Assembly: GCF_034427655.1 (NCBI RefSeq)
Contig: NZ_JAXOFX010000017.1
Span: 50,363 to 114,362, forward strand
Direction: 5' to 3'
Length of the DNA stretch: 64,000 bases
Source of the DNA: Robertmurraya_A mangrovi
GTDB lineage: Bacteria; Bacillota; Bacilli; Bacillales; Cytobacillaceae
The notes under the pieces were generated by a model. That model saw only the letters and a list, made by a program, of their open reading frames with translations. It had not been told where the DNA came from and searched no databases. A program made the translations under genes and the position numbers. Positions within the stretch are counted from its first letter, which is position 1, and the number at the start of each line of letters is the position of its first letter. Positions 25,215 through 34,172 of the stretch are shown piece after piece.

Positions 25215-26024
25215 ATGGAAAAGAGTCAAGTATTTAACTTATTAAATAAAGTAAGAGAGGTTAATCCGCTTGTACATAATATTACGAATGTAGTGGTAAC
25301 GAACTTCACTGCGAATGGGTTATTAGCTTTAGGTGCTTCACCTGTTATGGCGTATGCAGCTGAAGAGGTTGCGGATATGGCCAAAATTGCTGGGGCACTA
25401 GTTCTAAACATGGGGACACTCCATTCTCAAGTAGTTGAATCGATGATGATTGCAGGGAAATCAGCTAATCAATCAGGAGTTCCGGTTATTTTTGATCCTG
25501 TTGGTACAGGAGCTACTCCTTATCGTACGGAGACAGCTAGAAGAATAATTAACGAAATAGAAATAGCCGTTATTCGGGGGAATGCAGCAGAGATTGCTAA
25601 TATATCGGGAGAAAATTGGGATATCAAAGGTGTAGATGCTGGAAATACAAAAGGGAATATTAGAGAGCTAGCTCAAAAAACAGCTAAAAAGCTTAACACC
25701 ATCGTAATCATTACTGGGAAAGATGATGTAGTCTCGAACGGTGATCAAACTTATATTGTTCGCAATGGACATTCATTATTAACAAAAGTAACAGGCACTG
25801 GTTGTCTATTAACTTCAGTAGTTGGAGCATTTGCCTCTGTTGAAACAGATTACATGCTAGCTTCAGTAGCTGCTTTAACTACGTATGGAGTAGCAGCAGA
25901 AATGGCCGCTAAAAGGACAGCTACACTTGGTCCAGGAAGCTTTCAAATCGAGTTTTTAAATCAATTGTCTCTTATAACTGAAGATGATTTACGAAAATAT
26001 AGCTCTTTTGAAAGAGTTGAATAG
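25215..26024 (+). CDS. thiM: Hydroxyethylthiazole kinase ThiM
   Basis: Salvage kinase of 269 residues that phosphorylates 4-methyl-5-(2-hydroxyethyl)thiazole for thiamine synthesis. Family segments are PLVHNITNVVVTNFTANGLLA at the N terminus, FDPVGTGATPYR, and the anion-hole motif KVTGTGCLLTS. The ATG at 25215 is 8 bases after AGGAGGG; a TTG at 25209 is too close. It is the first gene of thiM-thiD-thiE and about 340 bases downstream of the TPP riboswitch. Confidence 0.95.
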   Translation: MEKSQVFNLLNKVREVNPLVHNITNVVVTNFTANGLLALGASPVMAYAAEEVADMAKIAGALVLNMGTLHSQVVESMMIAGKSANQSGVPVIFDPVGTGATPYRTETARRIINEIEIAVIRGNAAEIANISGENWDIKGVDAGNTKGNIRELAQKTAKKLNTIVIITGKDDVVSNGDQTYIVRNGHSLLTKVTGTGCLLTSVVGAFASVETDYMLASVAALTTYGVAAEMAAKRTATLGPGSFQIEFLNQLSLITEDDLRKYSSFERVE

Positions 26025-26036
26025 GGGGATTAGACA

Positions 26037-26846
26037 TTGAGGAAAGTGTTAACCATAGCAGGTTCAGATAGTGGTGGTGGTGCAGGGATTCAGGCGGATA
26101 TTAAAACCTTTCAGGAGTTAGAGGTTTTTGGTATGTCTGCTATTACAGCCATTACGGCTCAAAATACATTAGGAGTTCAAGCAGTTTTCCCGCTTACACC
26201 AGATGCAGTTGCTGAACAAATGGACTCCATAGGTACAGATATGGGAACGGACGCAATCAAAACAGGGATGCTTTTTAATGGAGAAATTATTCAAGCAGTT
26301 TCAGGAAAAATTAAACAATATGGATGGACGAATGTGGTAGTGGATCCCGTTATGATCGCTAAAGGTGGAGCTTCCCTACTAAAATTAGACGCCATTTCAG
26401 CTCTAAAAAAATATTTACTTCCCATCTCAACCATTGTTACACCAAATATTCCAGAAGCAGAAGAGTTAACTAGTATGAAAATAGAGAGTCTTGAAGATAA
26501 AAAAGAGGCAGCTAGAAGATTGATAGATTTGGGTGTAAAAAATGCAGTGATTAAAGGGGGGCATGACACAGACCCCTTGAAATCCAATGACCTCTTATAC
26601 GATGGAGTAAATTTTATCATTTTTGAAAGTGATAGAATTCAGACAAAAAATACGCACGGAACGGGTTGTACTTTTTCGGCAGCTATTGCAGCAGAACTGT
26701 CGAAGGGAATTCAAATTGAAAAAGCTGTTAAAACAGCAAAAGACTTTATTCAGGCTGCAATTGAAGACCAGCTTTACATTGGACTAGGTCATGGACCAAC
26801 AAACCATGGAGCTTATAGGAAGAGTCTAAGGGAGACTAGAATATGA
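26037..26846 (+). CDS. thiD: Hydroxymethylpyrimidine/phosphomethylpyrimidine kinase ThiD
   Basis: Ribokinase-fold kinase of 269 residues that makes HMP-PP for thiamine synthesis. Motifs are LTIAGSDSGGGAGIQADIKTF at the N terminus, VDPVMIAKGG, and the catalytic NTHGTGCTFSAAIAA anion hole. It uses a TTG start with GGGGG upstream, 12 bases after thiM, and overlaps thiE by four bases (ATGA). Confidence 0.94.
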   Translation: MRKVLTIAGSDSGGGAGIQADIKTFQELEVFGMSAITAITAQNTLGVQAVFPLTPDAVAEQMDSIGTDMGTDAIKTGMLFNGEIIQAVSGKIKQYGWTNVVVDPVMIAKGGASLLKLDAISALKKYLLPISTIVTPNIPEAEELTSMKIESLEDKKEAARRLIDLGVKNAVIKGGHDTDPLKSNDLLYDGVNFIIFESDRIQTKNTHGTGCTFSAAIAAELSKGIQIEKAVKTAKDFIQAAIEDQLYIGLGHGPTNHGAYRKSLRETRI

Positions 26847-27505
26847 CTGCTGAACAGTTAAGATTCCATTTGAAGTTATATTTCATTATGGGCAGTACAA
26901 ATTGCAATAGGAACCCTTTAGATGTTTTAAAAGAAGCGATTGATGGAGGCATTACCTTTTTTCAATATCGAGAAAAAGGAGAAGGGGCACTAAAAGACGA
27001 ACAGAAACTAAATCTAGCCCTACAACTACAAAAGCTTTGTAAAAAAGTGAATATCCCCTTTATTGTAAATGATGACATTGATTTAGCTATAGCCATTAAC
27101 GCTGATGGAGTTCATATTGGTCAGGAGGACGAACCCGTTGAAATGGTTAGAAAAAAAATAGGCAATATGATTCTTGGTGTATCTGTACATAACCATGAAG
27201 AAGCCATTATGGCAATGAATGCAGGTGCCGATTATTTTGGAATTGGACCGATTTTCCCGACCCAAACAAAGACAGATGCAAAGCCAGTACAAGGAGTATC
27301 TCTTATTAAAGAATTGAGAGATAAAGGGATCAGCATTCCAATTGTAGGAATCGGTGGTATTCATGCTGAAAATGCTCATACTGTAATGGAAGCTGGTGGT
27401 GATGGAGTTTCTGTTATTTCTGCCATTAGCTTAGCTCCATCGGTAAAAGAGGCTGCAAGAAGTATACGTAAAAGTGTTGATACTAACCATTCTCCAATTA
27501 GCTAA
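26843..27505 (+). CDS. thiE: Thiamine-phosphate synthase ThiE
   Basis: TIM-barrel enzyme of 220 residues that joins HMP-PP and HET-P to form thiamine phosphate. Conserved segments are FFQYREKG, FIVNDDIDLAIAINADGVHIGQED and the phosphate-binding IVGIGGIHAENAHTVMEAGGDGVSVISAI. Overlap with thiD shows coupled translation. A perfect terminator follows at 27511. The de novo thiC/thiG genes are not in this window. Confidence 0.95.
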   Translation: MTAEQLRFHLKLYFIMGSTNCNRNPLDVLKEAIDGGITFFQYREKGEGALKDEQKLNLALQLQKLCKKVNIPFIVNDDIDLAIAINADGVHIGQEDEPVEMVRKKIGNMILGVSVHNHEEAIMAMNAGADYFGIGPIFPTQTKTDAKPVQGVSLIKELRDKGISIPIVGIGGIHAENAHTVMEAGGDGVSVISAISLAPSVKEAARSIRKSVDTNHSPIS

Positions 27506-27510
27506 CGATC

Positions 27511-27545
27511 AAGGTATCTGGAAAACCAGATACCTTTTATTTTAG
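27511..27545 (+). terminator. Intrinsic terminator after thiE
   Basis: Perfect 11-bp stem AAGGTATCTGG/CCAGATACCTT with a tetraloop, then TTATTTT. Confidence 0.92.
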
Positions 27546-27641
27546 GGTAAAATCAATGAATACTTGATATTTATAAAACAAACACTCATTATTAAGTAGA
27601 TATTAATAATTAAATGTGGTTTTATTTAGAAAGTAGGGATT

Positions 27642-29261
27642 ATGAAAGTGCGTGATTTTTTATCACTTGGCCTATCGGAAAATATCGTTCATAAATTACG
27701 TCATAACGGAATTGTTACACCAACACCTATACAGGAACAGGCGATTCCATACATAACAGAAGGAAAAGACATCATTGCCCAAGCCCAAACGGGGACAGGG
27801 AAAACATTAGCGTTTATTTTACCCATATTAGAAAAAATAGACAAACGTGCAACACATGTCCAAGCATTAATTATTACACCAACAAGGGAATTAGCTTTAC
27901 AAATTACAGAAGAAATTGAAAAACTCATACAGGATATAGAAGATGTCGATGTATTGGCTGTTTATGGCGGTCAGGACGTTGAAAAACAGTTGAAGAAGTT
28001 AAAGAAAAACGTGCAATTGGTAGTAGGAACTCCTGGACGTCTATTAGACCATATTAAAAGGGAAACCATCGATTTAGGACAGCTGTCTTTCTTAGTTCTT
28101 GACGAAGCTGATCAAATGTTACATATTGGTTTCCTTGATGAGGTTGAAACTATTATTAAGGAAACACCTAAAAGCCGACAAACAATGTTGTTTTCTGCAA
28201 CGATTCCAGCTGAGGTAAGGAAATTAGCTAAAAGGCACATGAAGGAAGCGGAATATATTCAAGTTGAAAAAACACAAGGACCTGCAGAGACCGTTAAACA
28301 AATTGCCATCCATACAGTTGACCGTGCAAAGCAGGGAACCTTAATTCAACTAATTGAAATGCATCGACCTTATCTAGCCGTCATTTTCTGTCGGACAAAG
28401 CGAAGAGTAAGTAAATTGTATGAAGCTTTAAAATCACATGGTTTAAAATGTGATGAGTTACATGGAGATTTATCACAGGCCAAAAGAGAACAAGTAATGA
28501 AACGCTTTAGAGATGGAGAAATACAGCTATTAATAGCTACAGATGTAGCTGCTAGAGGACTTGACGTTGAAGGAGTTACTCACGTTTATAACTATGATAT
28601 CCCGCAAGATTCGGAAAGCTACGTTCATCGTATCGGCCGAACAGGAAGAGCAGGAATGACAGGACTGGCGACTACTCTTTATTCATCAGATGATCGACCA
28701 GCTCTTGATTTGATTGAGCGCGAGTTAAATATCTTTATTGACAAGAAGAACCTCGGTAATGCAAAAGTCGCTGAAGGTATCGAAACAAAGCCGAACCAAG
28801 ACTCTAAGAAAAAACAGAAAAGAAAACCAAACAATCGAAATAAAAGGGATAAACGAGAAGATAGGTCTAAGGGCAGATCTCCTGATAGTAAAATGAAGCG
28901 AGAAGACACGCCAAAGGACAGAACTCGTGACAGTAAAGTGGATAAGAGAGAAGACTCGCCTAAAGGTAGAACTCGTGATAGTAAATGGGTTAGCAAAGAC
29001 CGAACAATAGAAAGAAATAGAAAAACAGACGAAAAGCCAACAGGGAAAGATTCATTTAAGCCAAGAAAAGGTGTGCAAAACCCCACTTTTAATAGAGAAA
29101 AAGGCCAAGATGTTGAACACTCTCGCAATAGGCAAGAAAATAGAAATGATCAAACATCCAGTGGAAGCCGCCAAACAACAAGAACAAAACCAACATCTCC
29201 TAGTTTCAGTAAAAGAAAAGGCACTAGCGGAGGCACCAATAGACAGAAAAGACAGAGATAG
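27642..29261 (+). CDS. DEAD-box ATP-dependent RNA helicase
   Basis: RNA helicase of 539 residues acting in RNA unwinding or ribosome and mRNA turnover. Core motifs are in order: Q motif (TPIQEQAIP), I (AQTGTGKT), Ia (PTRELALQ), II (DEAD), III (SAT), IV-V (ATDVAARGLDVEG) and VI (HRIGRTGR). After the core (about residue 375) there is a basic, low-complexity tail of about 160 residues. It contains three tandem 14-residue units of the type KREDxPKGRTRDSK (about residues 404-450). The core most resembles the CshA/YfmL group of Bacillus, but the tail prevents a firm name. Confidence 0.92.
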   Translation: MKVRDFLSLGLSENIVHKLRHNGIVTPTPIQEQAIPYITEGKDIIAQAQTGTGKTLAFILPILEKIDKRATHVQALIITPTRELALQITEEIEKLIQDIEDVDVLAVYGGQDVEKQLKKLKKNVQLVVGTPGRLLDHIKRETIDLGQLSFLVLDEADQMLHIGFLDEVETIIKETPKSRQTMLFSATIPAEVRKLAKRHMKEAEYIQVEKTQGPAETVKQIAIHTVDRAKQGTLIQLIEMHRPYLAVIFCRTKRRVSKLYEALKSHGLKCDELHGDLSQAKREQVMKRFRDGEIQLLIATDVAARGLDVEGVTHVYNYDIPQDSESYVHRIGRTGRAGMTGLATTLYSSDDRPALDLIERELNIFIDKKNLGNAKVAEGIETKPNQDSKKKQKRKPNNRNKRDKREDRSKGRSPDSKMKREDTPKDRTRDSKVDKREDSPKGRTRDSKWVSKDRTIERNRKTDEKPTGKDSFKPRKGVQNPTFNREKGQDVEHSRNRQENRNDQTSSGSRQTTRTKPTSPSFSKRKGTSGGTNRQKRQR

Positions 29262-29337
29262 AATTCTAGTTATTTTTACAAGGGATAATTTTATGTTGTT
29301 CACAAAAAGAACCACAAAATTATAAATCCAGTAACTA

Positions 29338-29467
29338 GTTGATTGGAGGGAAGGGCGACGACTCCTGCGGGATGAAGTGTGAGCCTTGAGACCCCGCAAG
29401 GAGCTAAGCGACTGAGGAGGCTCAAGCCACACCCCGCGGAAAGCGTTCGCCCGTAGCGGAAATCAAC
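29338..29467 (+). repeat. Structured intergenic repeat, copy C
   Basis: About 130 bp, same orientation as copy A, bounded by GTTGATT and AATCAAC. It differs strongly in the paired arms yet keeps pairing: GGGCGA (29353) with TCGCCC (29447), and TGTG-a-GC-c-TTGAG (29378) with CTCAAGCCACA (29421). The gap 29262-29631 shows nothing else beyond AT-rich DNA; no terminator for the helicase gene was seen. Confidence 0.85.
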
Positions 29468-29631
29468 GGGTGTTGTGCACATATTATGTAATAGTAGCAA
29501 ACTAAAGGGTTTTATAAAGAGTTGTAGCTATATCTAATCAGGTATAGCTTTTTCCTATTATTTCTCTTGTATAAAATTGTATAATAGACGATAGAGCTTT
29601 CTAGGCATCTTAAGAGCAAGGAGTTAACCCA

Positions 29632-30390
29632 ATGAAATTCGTATCATGGAATGTAAACGGTATTCGCGCCTGTGTAAAAAAAGGCTTCTTAGAATACTTT
29701 AAAGAAATAGACGCAGATATTTTTTGTATCCAAGAAACAAAACTTCAAGAAGGACAAATCAATTTGGAGTTAGAAAACTATCACCAATACTGGAATTACG
29801 CTCTTAAAAAAGGGTATTCGGGTACGGCTATTTTCACTAAGCATAAACCCCTTTCTGTTAAATATGGGATTGGTGCTAATGATTCTGAACCTGAAGGAAG
29901 AGTCATTACATTAGAATTTAATCAATTCTACTTAGTGAACGTTTATACACCTAACTCAAAAAGAGACCTCTCAAGAATTGATTATCGAATAGAATGGGAA
30001 GATGAAGTTCGCGAATATTTAATAGAACTAGATTCTAAAAAACCAGTTATATTCTGTGGCGACTTAAATGTGGCTCACCAGGAAATTGATTTGAAAAATG
30101 CCAAATCAAATAGAGGAAATTCCGGTTTTACAGATGAAGAACGAGAAAAAATGACGTCTCTACTAGACTCAGGATTTGTTGATTCTTTTAGACAACTATA
30201 TCCGGACCAAGGAGATCAATTTACTTGGTGGTCCTATATGGCTAATGTTAGAGCAAGAAATATTGGATGGCGAATTGACTATTTTATTTTATCTAATAGA
30301 TTAGTAGATTCGTTAAAAGACTCTCAGATTCATTCGGAAATACTAGGTAGTGACCACTGTCCGGTCTTTATTGAGATGGACTTAATATAA
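29632..30390 (+). CDS. exoA: Exodeoxyribonuclease III (ExoA)
   Basis: Metal-dependent AP endonuclease/3'-5' exonuclease of base-excision repair, 252 residues, the usual length. Active-site motifs are VSWNVNGIRA (Asn), IQETKLQ (catalytic Glu), GDLNVAHQEIDL (Asp, Asn), DYFILSN and the terminal SDHCPV (Asp-His). The ATG follows AAGGAG. It appears to be transcribed alone. Confidence 0.95.
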   Translation: MKFVSWNVNGIRACVKKGFLEYFKEIDADIFCIQETKLQEGQINLELENYHQYWNYALKKGYSGTAIFTKHKPLSVKYGIGANDSEPEGRVITLEFNQFYLVNVYTPNSKRDLSRIDYRIEWEDEVREYLIELDSKKPVIFCGDLNVAHQEIDLKNAKSNRGNSGFTDEEREKMTSLLDSGFVDSFRQLYPDQGDQFTWWSYMANVRARNIGWRIDYFILSNRLVDSLKDSQIHSEILGSDHCPVFIEMDLI

Positions 30391-30418
30391 GCAATTGTAA
30401 ATACGTTAATTCTGGATA

Positions 30419-30453
30419 TACTGTTGTATGAATCAACTTTTCATACAACAGTA
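30419..30453 (+). terminator. Long perfect hairpin after exoA
   Basis: 13-bp perfect stem TACTGTTGTATGA/TCATACAACAGTA with a 9-base loop and no T run. It could be a terminator lacking a U tract or a control element for the next gene. Confidence 0.5.
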
Positions 30454-30486
30454 CCTCAGGCTCATCATAAATAGGAGGTTATGTAT

Positions 30487-31068
30487 TTGTTAAAGAACAA
30501 TCTTAAAAAACATATCGAAGAAAATGGTAACACCATATCCTTATTTAAAGAAGAAATTAATTTTATACAAAAATATGAACTAAATCTTGGTTCCATTGAC
30601 TTAAATGAGAAGGAAGAAGGAACTAGGTTTGCAGATGCTTATATCGAACGTTGTGATAAAGAGTCTGAAAATGTACTTGCAGAAGAAACAGCCTCATTTT
30701 TAAACCAATCAATTCAGTATCTACAGAAGAATAAAAATGAATTTATTTATCTAGAATCTCCTTGGTTTGAATTATTAGATGTCGATGCTGTATCTCTAGA
30801 GGTAGATGATGTATTTGGTACATACGATGTAATGCTTGGGTTAAAACTTCAGAAAAAGTTTGAAGGTCAACTTAAAATGCAGTTAAATCATTTACTGAAT
30901 GGCGAAGGGGCAAAATTCGACTTAATGTTTGATGCAAATGAAGGTTTTTGGAATTTAAACTTTACATTAAATTATGCAAGCGACTTTAATGAAGACATGA
31001 CGATTGGTGAAGCGTATCAATTGATTCATCGTTTACTTTTTGCTGTAGTTGAAGGATTAGAAGGTTGA
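30487..31068 (+). CDS. Conserved hypothetical protein
   Basis: Unrecognised acidic cytosolic protein of 193 residues with no signal peptide or membrane segment. An alternating helix/strand pattern is suggested; no catalytic motif was seen. TTG at 30487 is 8 bases after AGGAGG; an ATG at 30481 is only 2 bases from that site but remains possible and adds two residues. It sits alone between a hairpin and an intrinsic terminator. It is probably a real gene because the start signal, length and terminator agree, but no function can be given. Confidence 0.7.
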   Translation: MLKNNLKKHIEENGNTISLFKEEINFIQKYELNLGSIDLNEKEEGTRFADAYIERCDKESENVLAEETASFLNQSIQYLQKNKNEFIYLESPWFELLDVDAVSLEVDDVFGTYDVMLGLKLQKKFEGQLKMQLNHLLNGEGAKFDLMFDANEGFWNLNFTLNYASDFNEDMTIGEAYQLIHRLLFAVVEGLEG

Positions 31069-31074
31069 ATAAAG

Positions 31075-31109
31075 AAAGTCAGCCATTGACATGAAGGCTG
31101 ACTTTTTTC
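31075..31109 (+). terminator. Intrinsic terminator
   Basis: Perfect 10-bp stem AAAGTCAGCC/GGCTGACTTT followed by further T residues. Confidence 0.92.
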
Positions 31110-31174
31110 TGTGAGCTAATATCTTGACTTCAAGATATACCTGGATTATATTTTGGCTTGTGAAGGAGACAATC

Positions 31175-32167
31175 ATGAACCTTAGTATTTTAGATCAAGC
31201 ACCGATTCCCTCTGGAAAAACTCCTCAAGATACCCTGCAAGCTTCTATGCAACTAGCAAGGAAAGCAGAGGAATTAGGGTATGTACGTTATTGGATTGCT
31301 GAGCATCATGACTTTTCAGGATTAGCCTGTTCAGCTCCTGAAGTGATGTTAAGTTACATTGGAGCACATACTAACCACATACGTATTGGGTCTGGTGCTG
31401 TTTTACTTCCCCATTATAAACCATATAAAGTGGCTGAAACTTACAATTTGTTATCGACTCTTTTTCCAAACCGGATTGATATTGGGATTGGGAGAGCACC
31501 AGGTGGTTCAGCAGAGGCAACTATGGCACTTTCCGATAATTACTTAGAACAAGTTAGAAAAATGCCTGAAAAAATAAAAGAGCTATTACACTTTCTGAAC
31601 AACGATTTCCCTACTGACCATATGTTTTCAAAAGTATCGGCTGCCCCTGTTCCAACTGTACCACCGGAACCATGGATTCTAGGTACGTCTGAAAAAAGTG
31701 CAATCCTAGCCGGAGAATACGGAACGGCGTATGTATTTGGTGCTTTTATGAGTGATAAGAACGGAAAAGAAATCATTCAGACCTATAAAAAACATTATCA
31801 AAATAAGTTAAACCCACCAAAAGTGATCGTAACGATATCAGCCATTTGTGCTGAAACAACTGAAAAAGCTGAGGAACTAGCACTTTGTAATTTAATCTGG
31901 GGTGTGCAGTTAAGTAAAGGAGAAGGAAAAGAGGGAATACCAACAATAGAAAAAGCAAAACTCTACCCTCTGACTCCTGAAGAAGAGGATAAACTAAAAT
32001 TAAAGAAAGAAAATATGGTGATTGGAAATCCTCTCGAAGTGAAAGAACAACTTATACATTTAAAAACTTTATATAATGCTGATGAGTTAATGATTGTAAC
32101 TATTACTCATGAGTTTGAGGATCGTCTTCGCTCATATGAGTTAATTGCAAATCAGTTTTCGAATTAA
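31175..32167 (+). CDS. LLM-class flavin-dependent oxidoreductase
   Basis: Luciferase-like monooxygenase superfamily protein (MsnO8/YtmO type), 330 residues, using FMNH2 on an unknown substrate. It begins NLSILDQAPIPSG, keeps YWIAEHHD, RIGSGAVLLPHY and RIDIGIGRAPGG, and ends with the conserved SYELIA segment. The start at 31175 is preceded by AAGGAG; the longer in-frame version from 31124 is not. It is followed by a second gene of the same family, probably in one unit. Confidence 0.88.
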   Translation: MNLSILDQAPIPSGKTPQDTLQASMQLARKAEELGYVRYWIAEHHDFSGLACSAPEVMLSYIGAHTNHIRIGSGAVLLPHYKPYKVAETYNLLSTLFPNRIDIGIGRAPGGSAEATMALSDNYLEQVRKMPEKIKELLHFLNNDFPTDHMFSKVSAAPVPTVPPEPWILGTSEKSAILAGEYGTAYVFGAFMSDKNGKEIIQTYKKHYQNKLNPPKVIVTISAICAETTEKAEELALCNLIWGVQLSKGEGKEGIPTIEKAKLYPLTPEEEDKLKLKKENMVIGNPLEVKEQLIHLKTLYNADELMIVTITHEFEDRLRSYELIANQFSN

Positions 32168-32242
32168 TCACTGTTTTGTGAAAAAAATTTGAACGTTATG
32201 CTCTAGAGCACATTGCTAATAGTATCAAAGGAGAATTAGGTT

Positions 32243-33262
32243 ATGACTAAACGATTAAGTGACATCCCACTTTCTGTGCTTGATTTAGCACCAGTAGTGG
32301 CTGGGGGAACAATCTCACAATCATTCAAAAACAGTTTGGACTTGGCACAACATGTAGAAAAATGGGGTTTCCACCGTTATTGGCTAGCGGAACATCATAA
32401 TATGCCTGGGATTGCTAGTTCAGCAACCTCTGTTGTAATTGGTTATATAGCTGCAGGAACTTCCAAAATTAGGGTAGGATCAGGTGGCATTATGTTGCCG
32501 AACCATGCTCCACTAGTGATTGCAGAACAATTCGGTACGTTAGAATCCATGTATCCAGGGAGAATTGATTTAGGGTTAGGTCGTGCGCCAGGGACCGATC
32601 AATTGACGGCTCAAGCATTGAGAAGACAGCTTAGAAGTGATGGACATGACTTCCCGGAATTACTCGAAGAATTACAAGGATTTTTCAATCCGGGTCCTGA
32701 AATAAAACGTGTTCGTGCTTATCCAGGGGAAGGATTAGATGTTCCAATCTGGCTATTAGGTTCTAGTGGGTTTAGTGCACAGTTAGCAGCGGAACTTGGT
32801 TTACCATTTGCATTCGCCAGTCATTTTTCACCTGATCATACCATACCTGCAATAGAGCTATATCAAAGACGCTTTAAACCTTCTGACTCACTCGAAAAAC
32901 CTTATGCAATGGTATGTGTGAACGTAATTGCGGCAGATACAACTGAGAGAGCAAAATGGCTCTTCACTTCTATACAACAACAGTTTTTAAACTTAGTTCG
33001 AAATCGTCCTTCATTACTAAGTCCTCCAATCGACAACATTGAGGACTTATGGAGCCCATTTGAACGTTCGGCGATTGAACAGCAGCTAAGAACATCCATT
33101 GTTGGAGATAAAGAGACGGTTAAGGAAAAATTAGAAATTTTCCTAAGTGAAACAGGTGCTGATGAAATCATGATTAATAGTCATATTTATCACCAAGAGG
33201 ACCGATTAAGATCGTTTGAAATCATTAGCGAATTGATTGACGAGCAACGAAAAGGAAACTAA
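32243..33262 (+). CDS. LLM-class flavin-dependent oxidoreductase
   Basis: Second, divergent paralog of the luciferase-like family, 339 residues. It has the LSVLDLAPVVAGG start, YWLAEHHNMPGIASSA, RVGSGGIMLPNHAPL and RIDLGLGRAPGTD motifs of the family, and WLLGSSGFSAQLAAELGLP in the middle. AAAGGAG precedes the ATG. It lies 75 bases after the first LLM gene. Substrate unknown; such genes are common in Bacillus and often annotated only by class. Confidence 0.88.
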   Translation: MTKRLSDIPLSVLDLAPVVAGGTISQSFKNSLDLAQHVEKWGFHRYWLAEHHNMPGIASSATSVVIGYIAAGTSKIRVGSGGIMLPNHAPLVIAEQFGTLESMYPGRIDLGLGRAPGTDQLTAQALRRQLRSDGHDFPELLEELQGFFNPGPEIKRVRAYPGEGLDVPIWLLGSSGFSAQLAAELGLPFAFASHFSPDHTIPAIELYQRRFKPSDSLEKPYAMVCVNVIAADTTERAKWLFTSIQQQFLNLVRNRPSLLSPPIDNIEDLWSPFERSAIEQQLRTSIVGDKETVKEKLEIFLSETGADEIMINSHIYHQEDRLRSFEIISELIDEQRKGN

Positions 33263-33363
33263 TAACTAGTTCACCTATAGTGTACAAGGAAAATTGATGC
33301 TAAGGGATTCGAAAAATCATAGCAAGTGAACCTAGCATTGTAATTATAAAATGAGGTGTTAAT

Positions 33364-34095
33364 ATGAAAATTCAAGTTTGGTCCGATTATGTTTGTCCTT
33401 TTTGTTATATTGGAAAACGACGTTTAGAAGAGGCTCTTAGTGAGATGCCATTTAAAGATCAAGTGGAAGTGGAGTTTAAAGCGTTTGAATTAGATCCAAA
33501 CTCACCTGTTCAAATTGATAAAACCATTCATGAAGCCCTTGCCGCGAAGTATGGGATGAGTGTTGAACAAGCGAAACAAGCAAATGAAGGGGTAGGTCAA
33601 CAGGCGGCTAGTGTTGGCTTAACTTTTAATTTTGATGAAATGAAACCTACTAATACATTCGATGCCCATCGATTAACGAAATTTGCCATGACAAAAGGAA
33701 AAGAGAAAGAAATTACGGAAAAACTACTTTTCGCTTATTTCACTGAATCAAAACATATTGGTAATACAGAAACTTTAGCCGATATTGGTGATAGTGTTGG
33801 ATTAGATAAAGAAGAAGTAATCAATGTTCTGCAAGATAAAACTGCGTACGCAAACGATGTTAGAATGGATCAGTCCATTGCGGCTCAGTATGGAGTTAGC
33901 GGGGTTCCTTATTTCGTCATAAATCAAAAATATGCGATTTCAGGTGCTCAACCTAGAGAAACGTTTGTAAATGCACTGCAAAAAGTCTGGGAAGAAGAAA
34001 ATCCAAAGCCTGTATTTCAAGATCTTTCATCAGAGGCGGGAGCTTTTTGTACGGATGATGGTTGCGTAGTGCCGGAAAAGAACGAAGAAAAATAG
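33364..34095 (+). CDS. DsbA-family oxidoreductase (FrnE-like)
   Basis: Cytosolic thiol-disulfide oxidoreductase/isomerase of 243 residues, with no signal peptide. The thioredoxin-fold active site is CPFC (Cys17-Cys20 in SDYVCPFCYIGKRRLEEA), and the cis-proline segment GVSGVPYFVI is present. The DsbA helical insert lies between. The C-terminal tail has a second cysteine pair CTDDGC (Cx4C), as in Deinococcus FrnE where it acts with the CxxC site. A terminator shared with the convergent gene follows. Confidence 0.9.
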   Translation: MKIQVWSDYVCPFCYIGKRRLEEALSEMPFKDQVEVEFKAFELDPNSPVQIDKTIHEALAAKYGMSVEQAKQANEGVGQQAASVGLTFNFDEMKPTNTFDAHRLTKFAMTKGKEKEITEKLLFAYFTESKHIGNTETLADIGDSVGLDKEEVINVLQDKTAYANDVRMDQSIAAQYGVSGVPYFVINQKYAISGAQPRETFVNALQKVWEEENPKPVFQDLSSEAGAFCTDDGCVVPEKNEEK

Positions 34096-34112
34096 TGACA
34101 ATTTTTCAAAAT

Positions 34113-34146
34113 AAAATCAGTGGGGAATAGATTCCTCACTGATTTT
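34113..34146. terminator. Bidirectional terminator
   Basis: AAAATCAGTG/CACTGATTTT stem with an inner GGAA/TTCC pair, between convergent genes. Confidence 0.88.
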
Positions 34147-34172
34147 CTCATTAGTGAACACAAGAAGTAAGT

